Of a stretch of DNA of 64,000 bases, positions 1 through 8,954 are shown one piece after another. The position numbers were made by a program, and so were the translations under genes. This DNA is from Hydractinia symbiolongicarpus (Eukaryota; Cnidaria; Hydrozoa; Anthoathecata; Hydractiniidae), in contig NC_079881.1 of the NCBI RefSeq assembly GCF_029227915.1, positions 19,195,501-19,259,500 on the forward strand. Direction: 5' to 3'. Each line of letters opens with the position of its first letter. Position 1 is the first letter of the stretch. A model generated the notes under the pieces. It ran no database searches, was not told the origin of the DNA, and saw only the letters and a program-made list of their open reading frames with translations.

Positions 1-331
1 TTGAAATGTACACTTTCTTTCAGGAGCAGTAAATCGATATTTTGAAAGCCAAAAAAAAGCACAAATTGGTGCCAAAAAGTGAAGACGAACAAGGGATGGT
101 AAAAAGAAATAGACGCATGATATCATCCAGGCATAGAGTGAGTATTTTAATACAATGTTAACAGTTCTCCATCTCTATTTTGAAGCCGTTATTGCATACT
201 TTAAGGGAAGAAGACGTTTGCAGAAAAAAAATTGTTTTGTGTTTGCTGGTGAAGTTGAACCACAAAAGTTTATTGCATTTCGGTTTGAAAGCATGATCAC
301 AATCTTTTTATTTACAATACTTGTTTTTTAG

Positions 332-583
332 TTGTTTTCAATGCGAGAAAGAGTAAAAAAGATGGATGATGATCAAAGGCTCAATGTTTAGGCAATGTCA
401 GATGAGGAGGAAGACGAGAAAGGGCAGAAGATTTTTAGAAGTCTTTCATGGCGTAATGAATTGTCAACAGATTTAATCTTAAAATGCGATACAGCACTTC
501 GTGTTGTTAGGCGTTATGGAGAGCCCTCAGAAAGGGAACCTACATTGCTTGGAATTTGTCAACCAGCACATTCTGAACAATGA
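332..583 (+). pseudogene. Decayed exon of unknown acidic protein
   Basis: A splice acceptor (TTTTTTAG) precedes a stretch that reads into a 62-residue open frame beginning at 395 with an acidic start (MSDEEEDEKG). A stop codon lies in frame just before that methionine. An upstream segment near 62-137 ends at a GTGAGT donor and could be the preceding exon. The WRNE...CDTALRVVRRYGEPSEREP part looks like protein-coding sequence, but I do not recognise the family. It could equally be a chance frame, so confidence is low. Confidence 0.22.
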
Positions 584-1198
584 TGAAAACATACTGTTAA
601 ATGTACATATGCATTATTATATATATTTTTATTTGTTTTGTTTTTTACATTTGAAGCAAAAAAAGACAGTATTTCTTTGAAATATATAAGTATGCAGGTG
701 TTAAAATTGACATGTAAAATAAAAATTCAAAATATCCAACCTTTTATGGCTAAATTGAAAAAAAAAGCTATTTGTGCACATAACAAACTTTTTTTTTACT
801 ATATTGCCAAATATTTTTTGATATGGTACATATTTTTTAAGCAGGATAGTATATACCTATAAAGTAGGCTGTGGATAGTGCGATTTTAATTAAATATTTT
901 TAACAGGTTTTATAATATTTGTTAGGTGAAATCTTCGGTTTTTTCTCTATAGTTTGAGAATAATCTTGTGTAGTACAGTTCTAACTTGCTCTCATGAGTC
1001 TTAATCTGATTAGATCTGTGGGCTTTTTTCTATTAAGTCCTTAGATTTTTTTTTGTTTTTTTTAAAAAAAATTTAACTGGAAGAATGTACATAATGGATA
1101 TAAATAAAAAAGTTATTATTTTATAATTGTTATTACATCCTTAACCAATGCACACACAACAGATCCCTAGCAAAATGGGAGATTTGCCAGTATACCTG
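584..1198. other. AT-rich non-coding stretch
   Basis: Mostly T and A runs. One 74-residue open frame at 638-862 is low complexity and not convincing as a gene. Nothing else was seen. Confidence 0.5.
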
Positions 1199-1650
1199 AA
1201 ATACGGATTTTTAAGGTTTGTTCTTGCTGTCCTAGGTTATCATAAAGACGAAAAACTGGAGTCGAGGTTGGCATATAATAAGTAATACAGGAATTAATAT
1301 TGTCGTAATAATAAGAATGCGACATTTATTATCCCATATTAGTGAGAATACGGGTTCTTATTTTGTCGTATAAGTAAGAATACGGATTTTTATTTGCAAA
1401 ATAAGTAAGAATACGTATTACCATCCCGTATTTGTTAAAATGCGTGTAGTCCGTTAATTTCCGTATTCATTAGGTTATGATTGTATACGCCAGTATCCAC
1501 ATCTGCGTGGATACGGGAAAATAGCTACCTCCGTATTTTCAGAGTGCCAATAAGGGATAATACTGATTTAATACGGGATTAAAAAATGCCGTAATGTTCC
1601 GTATTATATTTTAATACGGAATAATACGGAAGTAAAAACATACGTATTCA
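1199..1650. repeat. Array of AATACGG / CCGTATT words in both orientations
   Basis: Over about 450 bases the heptamer AATACGG, its complement CCGTATT and near variants (GAATACG, AATACGGG) recur many times on both strands at irregular spacing. This is not a simple tandem satellite. It resembles the subterminal repeat zone of a non-autonomous DNA transposon, but no clean terminal inverted repeat or target duplication was found around it. Confidence 0.6.
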
Positions 1651-1662
1651 AGTCCGTTACAC

Positions 1663-1691
1663 CTTGTACAACACTTTCCGTGTTGTACAAG
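1663..1691. repeat. Perfect 12-bp stem hairpin, 5-base loop
   Basis: CTTGTACAACAC at 1663-1674 is exactly the reverse complement of 1680-1691, separated by TTTCC. It directly follows the AATACGG array and may mark its end. No coding role is implied. Confidence 0.8.
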
Positions 1692-2857
1692 CTTCGCATA
1701 AAACAAAAAGGTCAAAAATTACCGAAAATTCGAGATAATTCGATTAATCAAGTGTCCAAAATTTACAAAATAATTTCCCTTCAAGGCGCGTAATGAATGA
1801 GGGAGAGCATCTGTAATTGTGTTCCATCGTAACGCTTCTATAAACGTATCGATTCTGTGTTATTCCTTATTATTTAAACGTTTTAACTTACTGAAGCTAG
1901 ACTTCTTTGCAACAAAGACCTCTTCTTTTTGTTGTTTCTAAAGTGTAAGATCTAAACAATTAGAATACCTAAATTTTTAAAATTTCCCGCCATATTTAAC
2001 GATCTTGTTGATCTTCTTATTCCCGTCTAATATGCGGGCCGTCGCAAAATGTTCGTGCGAAACTGTAGGTAAACAAACGGCCTTAACTTTAAATGAGCAC
2101 TCCAGATGGAGTTTGATAATTTAGGCTCCGTTCACGCCGTATTTTGGCTTGTTTTTTCTTTGTAGAACATGGCATCAAAAAATGGAAGGAAATTTTATCC
2201 CAGAGTTTCTAAAATAATTTTCTCTTTATGCTTGTGGTTAATAATTATAATAATTAATGTTTATCACGCTTAGTTTTTTTAGTTAGTGTGACCGGGATTA
2301 TAGCATATTTAAGGGGGGAGAATGCACACTGTGATAGTTGAAGATAGTTGAAGCATTATGGAGATAATTAAATTTACAACATTATATACACACAATGACG
2401 TTACCATGACAACATTTCGTACGTAGACCCATACATAAAGAAATTACGGTATAGTAATTCCCTTACATATCTTAGAATACATAACGCTAGACGATACACA
2501 ACACAGATCGCGATACAACCTAGTCACCAGGAACCCACCTAAACGACTAGTAAGAGTAATAAGGACGGTGGACATACAAATATCTCTCTCCTTAAGTGTT
2601 GGTAAGCAATTTAATAAGAAGATAATTTACAAAGAGGTGGTTTGCTACTGCAATGATGAACTCAACCTTTTTTTGGAAACAAACTAGAGGTTATACTGGT
2701 CTAAAGAAGATGCCTCTGGAGCATAATTCGCCTTTTTTAAGAAATTAATTTAAAGAAAAAGCGACACAACACAGAAAAAAAGATGAACAGAATTTTAATC
2801 AAGGGCAGGTATGTTTGGACGCATATTTCTTAACCTAAGTACCCTGGATGTCTAACT
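1692..2857. other. Non-coding stretch with a polypurine tract
   Basis: No convincing gene. A polypurine run (AAGGGGGGAGAA) near 2311-2322 resembles the tract before a retroelement 3' LTR, but no matching LTR pair or retroelement coding sequence lies next to it. The rest is ordinary AT-rich sequence. Confidence 0.4.
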
Positions 2858-2886
2858 GTCCACGGACCTTAAAAAGGTCCGTGGAC
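2858..2886. repeat. Perfect 13-bp stem hairpin, AAA loop
   Basis: GTCCACGGACCTT at 2858-2870 pairs exactly with 2874-2886 across a 3-base loop. GC-rich in an AT-rich setting. It could be a terminal hairpin of a small mobile element or a chance palindrome. No CTRR Helitron end follows it. Confidence 0.8.
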
Positions 2887-3311
2887 GGTCATCAGCAGAA
2901 ACTAAACATTCCAATCTTCCTAAAGTAAACTTCAACAGTTTTCTGGCTAACTTTAATATTCTTTGTTTTGTTTGACCCAGGTAATAAGTGGAGTTGTCCC
3001 CCTTATTTATACAGTTTGTTCCTGTTTGTTCAATGATCGTCTTTCATCTCCAATACACAACGCTTTACAGATTCTGTTGAAGTCTATATAGTTGTAATTG
3101 ACCGCCTGAAGGCGTCACTCCCGGAGGCCCTGGGTGCGTAGTCTTTCTTGCAAAAAATTTCTGCGTTCGTAGCTGTGGTCCCATGTTGAATGTAAAGGTC
3201 GCGGAATGATGGAGATACAGCTGAAAACAGTTGAAGATTTGCTGGCTTCGCCATCATATGATGAGCAGCAGACTGCCCTTGAAAGAACAAGTGTGCACGC
3301 TGCTGTTCAAT

Positions 3312-3433
3312 TCTCTCTCTTTCGAAACGAACTTTACTATAAGCACGTGTTTGTGGTGGCGGTATTTTCACATCTCTCTCTTTCGAAACGAACTTTACTA
3401 TAAGTACGTGTTTGTGGTGGCGGTATTTTCACA
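3312..3433 (+). repeat. 61-bp direct tandem duplication upstream of the Helitron Rep gene
   Basis: Bases 3312-3372 are repeated at 3373-3433 with only one or two changes (CACGTG in copy one, TACGTG in copy two). The second copy ends in a GTAAGT sequence that fits a splice donor. A small open frame with ATG at 3206 enters the first copy, so this may be a duplicated 5' leader exon of the downstream gene, though that is inference. Confidence 0.75.
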
Positions 3434-3547
3434 AGTAAGTAGAATTATTATAGAATTTTTATTTTAACGGATGAGCGTGAAGGCTCGAACGAGCATGAAA
3501 GCTTCACTCATATTTGATTGTTCAGTAAAGTGAAACTCGTCTAAAAA

Positions 3548-6500
3548 ATGTTCATTTCTCAGCGCTACCATCTCTTGAATGCGGTCCTTAAAAGTCCAGG
3601 TATATACAGCTGTGCAATAGACACATTTTTAGAGTTGTGTTACTATGTTTTTTATCCATATCTGAAAAATATTCATCCAGATATGACACATTTCTGTCAC
3701 AAAATATATGACGCATGTGTCAAATATGACCAACATCTATCTTCTAATGTCACTGATCTTTCACTAATTTACGACTTGATCGCCTATAATGTTAGGGATC
3801 CCATTTGGACTTTGATACAATCAAGATGTCCCTCATTTCGTAGGAGGGACTGCAATGCTCAGTTCTCAGAAATTTTTCAGGAATCAGTGTTTGGATCTTT
3901 GAATGATTCTGAAAAAGCATTATTTATCACATCTTTTCAATATAATGATTGTTGCGAGTGTTGTGGAAGGATTATATGCGGTTCGATGTGCAGTTTCGTA
4001 CAATACGTGTCCAATTATAGATCTCTTCCACTTGCTCATTTCAATGACAATTGGCATATGTATTTATTTGCACATAATTTTTTTGTCACTAAGATTGTTT
4101 GTCCTCTGTGTGGAGAACGTACTACTGTGCCAAATGCTTTGACCACCCCAGCAACAGTTTTGTTCATTGAGTTTTCCAATGAAATGCAGAATCAGTTGAA
4201 AATACCGACCATCATTGAAGTGGGTGGTTTGCAGTATAAACTTTCAGGTGCAGTGAAAAATAAAAATATGCATTTTACGACATGTGTTACTTTTCAGAAT
4301 TCATGGATGTATATAGATGATTTGAGTAGGCAAACAGAAATCTTCACAACTTTTTCGGAATTGTTACTGAAATATCCGGATGGCTGGTTCTTTTTTTGTT
4401 ACTGTCTCGTTGATTATGCAACGTGTGACACCAACAGTTTGGATTCTGTAACAAATTTTGGTGGTGTAGTTTGCAATGATCATAATTACTGTAAAGCTGC
4501 ACTAGTTGATAATTCTACACCTGATGAGAATTCATTTGAAAGGCATGATATGAATCATAGTGAAAGTGTTGTGACTTATTCTGCAGAGCATATTATAACA
4601 GGTCATCAAAATTCAAATGCTGAAAATTCTTCTCCCACCAGTATGGCTTCTGAATTTACTGATAATGCCTTTAACCTGATATTTAAATTTCACAAAAAAA
4701 TGAATAACCTTCAATTGAATCAGTGTAAAATTTGTTATGAGGTTTGGTGCGGAATTACAGAAAATATTTGTGGCCGTTGCAAAAGAGATAAAATAGAACC
4801 CCGGAAATTCAGCAGTGAAAATAACATGGTGCCTTCGTGCGTACCACAAGAATTGTATGGTTTAACACAAATTGAGGAAATGTTGATTGCGCGGGCCTTT
4901 CCAGTGATGAATGCGTACTGTAAACCTAGAGGTGGACAGCGAGCATACAAAGGACATGTTATTACTTTTCCTTCAAATGTTCAGACAGTTGCAAACAGGC
5001 TTCCCAACTGTCCTGAAGATCTTCCTGTCATCAGACTTGTTTCGAAAAAAACAGATCTTCAGTCTAGAGATTTTCGTGTCCGTCGCCTAAAAGTTCTTCA
5101 TGCATTGCATTGGTTAGTTAAAAACAATCCTCTTTATCATGATGTAATAATAGATAATTCTAGAATAATTGAATTGCCAGAAGATGGTGATATATCAAAC
5201 TTTAATGATGTGGTTATACATGATGATGATGATGATGAAATGCAATATCCTGTCGACAGAGGTCCTGTTGTAGAAAATGAAAGCATTGCAGAAAATGAAA
5301 GCATTGCAGAAAATAAAAGCATTGCAGAAATGAGATCGTTCCTCCCAGTGCCCCTTAATTCGAAAAAACAGAAAGACTTGCTTCTTCAACACTTCACAGA
5401 GGCACTCGAAATTGATTTGGTGGGTGAAAACCCATTCAATGAGTTTCGCACACAATTTATCGCATCTATGACTTTTCCAACTCTGTTTCCAGATGGAAAG
5501 GGTGATCCCACCAACTTTTCTATTTTACGTGAAATTTCATCTAGTGACACGGAGTCTTTTGCATTGAAGTTAAAACATTGGCTCAAATTTGCTGAGAAAA
5601 TTGACCAGAAATGGTTTTATCGGTTTGCTGCTCACCCGCGTTTTGCTTACTGGACTTACTATATTTTATACCGGAAGCGGATTTTAGCTAAGGGGAATCT
5701 CTATGTCAAAAGAAATCCTGGGGAAGCTGAGTTCACTTTTGAAGAGTTCAATGAGATGCTATCTTCATCAGATAATGGGTTGTTGTCAAAAATATTCTAT
5801 TACACAAAGGAAATCACTGGTTCTAATTCATATTGGAATCGCGTGAGACAAGAGCTCAATGCAACCATCAAACAAGTTGGTGTTCCAACAATTTTCTTCA
5901 CTCTTTCTATGGCTGAATATCATTGGCCAGATCTACTCAAATTGTTAAATGTTGCAGAGGATGCCCCTACTAGTGAAATTAGGGATGCGATCACAAACAA
6001 CCCACATCTTGTAGATTGGTTTTTTACTGAGAGAACTGAAGCGTTTGTGAAGTCTTGGTTATATGATTATTTAGGAGCATCATGGCATTGGTTCCGCTAC
6101 GAATTCACTGTATTACGTGGCTCTGTGCACTGTCATGGACTCGCTAAACTGAAAAATGACCCAGGATTAGTTGAACTTACAGATATCGCATTGAAAGGAT
6201 TTTTAGCAACTGGATGTAGTGTCAAAGTTGACAAACGTAGCATATCAGAGGATGAATTGGCTCTTCTTGAGTATGATATTGAAGTTGGTAAATATGCTGA
6301 ACAAATAGTTTGCAATTACATTGATACACTACTTACTACTATTAATCCTGAAGGTGATTGTGTGTGGAGCAAACCAGTTAAGCATCCATGTAAAAGACTG
6401 TTCAGTGAATTACAAAATCCTGAACTTTTACATACTGATTATGTAGATCTGCTCAATTCTGTCCAAAAACATGTGTGTAGTACCTTGTATTGTTTGAAAG

Positions 6501-7255
6501 ATAATGGAAGTGAACTGGTGTTCAGATTCAAGTACCCATTCGAAATGCGTTCAAAAACTTCTTTGAAATTTAAGAAAGTCAACACCAGAGATGGATCTCT
6601 AAAATTGAGAGCAGAAATAGAAACTGCCAGAAATGATCCCAGGTTGAACAGGCACCAACGTGTACAGCTTCAGGGTTGGAGAGCTAATTGTGATGTAAGT
6701 GTTGTGATTGATTATCATTCTTGTTTAGAATACCTCACCAAATATGCCTCAAAACCTGAAAAGCTTTCTGTAGTTGCAAAAGATGCATTCACTCATGTTG
6801 CTAATAGTGTATCAAATAGTGAGTTTGATCCTGTGAAAGTTGTCAAAAAACTTATGATGCGAGCCGTTGACTTGCGTGACATGAATATCCAAGAAGTGTG
6901 CCACCAAATATTGAAGCTCAAGTTGCATAGTTCATCATTTGAAGTAATTACAATTTCTCTTGATGGATCGAGGAAGGTTGAATCAGTAGATGGAGAGCTG
7001 ATAACTCGGTGGTCCTTATCAGATATATATGCTAACCGGCATGATTTTACCTCTGATGTAAAAGTGATCAACTCTAATTTTATCAATTTCCATTCTCATT
7101 ATTTTTTGAAAGATGGTCAAATAAAAAAACGGCGGAAAATGGTCATTGTGAGAACTATTCCAACTTACTCTTCATACCGAAAGGGTGTTAACTATGGTAG
7201 TTATTGTAAGTTTAATCTGATCAAGTATAAACCATGGTCTCGTACCATAGCTTGA
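3548..7255 (+). CDS. Helitron Rep (HUH-Y2) protein with N-terminal USP-like protease domain
   Basis: An open frame of 1235 residues. Residues ~15-290 resemble a C19 (ubiquitin-specific protease) fold: a Cys box YSCAIDTFLEL (C22), a zinc finger with CECCG and CPLCG pairs, a TVLFIEF segment, and a His box YKLSGAVKNKNMHFTTC (H242) followed by WMYIDD (D257). The middle holds a Cys-rich CKICYE...CGRCK finger, an acidic linker and a three-fold NESIAE repeat near residues 578-595. The C-terminal half is the Helitron Rep: HUH motif GSVHCHG (H861, H863) and the two-tyrosine motif YLTKYASK (Y1062, Y1066), which nick and join DNA in rolling-circle transposition. The helicase normally fused to Rep is in a separate frame downstream. 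The frame has no internal stop, so this is the best-preserved gene of the element. The start is the first ATG before the Cys box. Confidence 0.85.
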   Translation: MFISQRYHLLNAVLKSPGIYSCAIDTFLELCYYVFYPYLKNIHPDMTHFCHKIYDACVKYDQHLSSNVTDLSLIYDLIAYNVRDPIWTLIQSRCPSFRRRDCNAQFSEIFQESVFGSLNDSEKALFITSFQYNDCCECCGRIICGSMCSFVQYVSNYRSLPLAHFNDNWHMYLFAHNFFVTKIVCPLCGERTTVPNALTTPATVLFIEFSNEMQNQLKIPTIIEVGGLQYKLSGAVKNKNMHFTTCVTFQNSWMYIDDLSRQTEIFTTFSELLLKYPDGWFFFCYCLVDYATCDTNSLDSVTNFGGVVCNDHNYCKAALVDNSTPDENSFERHDMNHSESVVTYSAEHIITGHQNSNAENSSPTSMASEFTDNAFNLIFKFHKKMNNLQLNQCKICYEVWCGITENICGRCKRDKIEPRKFSSENNMVPSCVPQELYGLTQIEEMLIARAFPVMNAYCKPRGGQRAYKGHVITFPSNVQTVANRLPNCPEDLPVIRLVSKKTDLQSRDFRVRRLKVLHALHWLVKNNPLYHDVIIDNSRIIELPEDGDISNFNDVVIHDDDDDEMQYPVDRGPVVENESIAENESIAENKSIAEMRSFLPVPLNSKKQKDLLLQHFTEALEIDLVGENPFNEFRTQFIASMTFPTLFPDGKGDPTNFSILREISSSDTESFALKLKHWLKFAEKIDQKWFYRFAAHPRFAYWTYYILYRKRILAKGNLYVKRNPGEAEFTFEEFNEMLSSSDNGLLSKIFYYTKEITGSNSYWNRVRQELNATIKQVGVPTIFFTLSMAEYHWPDLLKLLNVAEDAPTSEIRDAITNNPHLVDWFFTERTEAFVKSWLYDYLGASWHWFRYEFTVLRGSVHCHGLAKLKNDPGLVELTDIALKGFLATGCSVKVDKRSISEDELALLEYDIEVGKYAEQIVCNYIDTLLTTINPEGDCVWSKPVKHPCKRLFSELQNPELLHTDYVDLLNSVQKHVCSTLYCLKDNGSELVFRFKYPFEMRSKTSLKFKKVNTRDGSLKLRAEIETARNDPRLNRHQRVQLQGWRANCDVSVVIDYHSCLEYLTKYASKPEKLSVVAKDAFTHVANSVSNSEFDPVKVVKKLMMRAVDLRDMNIQEVCHQILKLKLHSSSFEVITISLDGSRKVESVDGELITRWSLSDIYANRHDFTSDVKVINSNFINFHSHYFLKDGQIKKRRKMVIVRTIPTYSSYRKGVNYGSYCKFNLIKYKPWSRTIA

Positions 7256-7328
7256 ATTAGAAAATTTACAGAGCTCAACAATATATGAAAAAGAAAGTGA
7301 CGCTTCTGATGATGAAAATAATACAAAT

Positions 7329-8926
7329 TTGTCCAATCAGGATGAGAAGGAGGAATGGATGTTTCTCTCTGAGCTTCTCATCAACAATCCCAATGACTCG
7401 GATGAAAATGACAGACTGGAAGATGTGCAATACTGGAATCAACAGAGAAGTCAATTTACTGAACAGGAAATCAGCAATATGCCAGCCTGGATCAGTGCCC
7501 AGAGCAGCATTCATCTCAACGATGATGTTTTATCAGTTCCTTCTGATGAATCAGAAAATATTGAGAAGTTGAATTTACAGCAGCGTAAAGCATTTGACTT
7601 GGTTATTCATCATTCTGAATCTGATACTTGTGAGCAGCTTTTACTTTTGGTCATTGGTAAAGCAGGTAGTGGTAAGAGTTTCTTGATTGACAGATTGCGC
7701 TATGCTCTAAATGCAAGCTGTTACATTTCAGCTTTGTTCGGTATTGCTGCTTACAATGTAAGCGGTAAAACACTACACTATTTACTTAAGTTGCCTGTGA
7801 GAGGGAAGCGTAACCATGATCTTTAAGGTGCCAGCTTATCACAGATACAAAATACATTTTGTAATAAAAAGTATCTGATCATAGATGAGCATTCTGTTAT
7901 CAGTCAAAGAGATTTATCTTGGGTCAATAGAAGGTGTAAGCAAGCCACAGGTATAACTGAGAAAGCATTTGGTGGCATAAACATTATTTTAGTTGGTGAC
8001 TTGGGTCAGCTACCTCCTGTCAATGGTAAGGTTCTTTACCATCATAAACCTTCTACAGAACATGACTCAGAAGGATTTTTTTTATACAACATGTTTCAAA
8101 CAGTGATAGAGCTAACTATCAATCAACGAGTTTCTGGAAACAATCAGCACTGTGTTGAATTCAAAAATTTGCTCTCCAATATCAGAGATGGCAAACCAAC
8201 ACTTCACGATTGGAACACTTTACTAACTCGCACTCCTAGAATTTGTAATAATATTGATTCTTTCTCTGAAGCCTTGAGATTATCTTATGGTAACAGAGAA
8301 GTTGCAGAGAATAATTTTACGTCATTAAAATCTCTTCAAAAACCAATTGCCAAAATAAAAGCAATCCATAGCAAAGCTTCTGCTGCTAAATTTTCTGCTG
8401 ATGATATGGGTGGTCTGTCACCATGTATTTATTTAGCTGTAGGTGCCAGAGTGATGCTCACAAGGAATCTTTGGACAGAAGTGGGTTTGTGCAATCGTTC
8501 TTTAGGAACCATTCATAACATCGTGTATGCATCTGCTTACGAACTCTTTCCAGTAGCAATTCTTGTTTAATTTGACACTTATTCTGGTCCATGTTTTAAT
8601 AACGACAATGTTGTGTCAATTGCACCCTGCTCAAGCACTTCTGAATCATATGGGTCAAACTTTGAAAGGACACAATTTCCTTTAAAATTATCTTGGGCCA
8701 TTACAATTCACAAATGACAAGGTCTTACTCTACCAAAGGTGTGGATTGACCTTGGCAGCAGTGAAAAATCACCAGGATTGACTATGTTGCATTGTCGAGA
8801 GTCCAAAAATTGCAAGATCTTATAGTTGAACCAATGAGTTATGAACGTCTTACATCCATAAGCAACAGTGCAAATTTTCAATACCGTATTTCAGAAGAGC
8901 ATAGACTGCATGATATAGCTATATAA
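7329..8926 (+). pseudogene. Helitron PIF1-type DNA helicase, broken by stops
   Basis: In one frame this reads through PIF1/RecD-like superfamily 1 helicase motifs in order: Walker A GKAGSGKSFLI, FGIAAYNVSGKTLHYL, Walker B LIIDEHSVIS, GDLGQLPPVNG, a VMLTRNLWTEVGLCNRSLG segment and IHK-QGLTLPKVWIDLG. Three in-frame stops interrupt it: at 7824-7826, at the end of the frame that closes at 8570, and inside the IHK-QG motif near 8716. A frameshift follows near 8780. In canonical Helitrons this helicase is fused C-terminal to Rep and unwinds DNA during rolling-circle transposition. Here a stop at 7253-7255 and about 70 bases separate them. The position directly after Rep supports one element. It is not functional as read. 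Confidence 0.85.
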
Positions 8927-8954
8927 TTCATTTTTAGTGTCTGATGTCAAAAAG

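Noticed and set aside
2311-2345. Polypurine tract followed by TG, like a retroelement 3' LTR start
   Set aside because: No second LTR, primer-binding site or gag/pol was found around it, and the following sequence has no clear LTR end.
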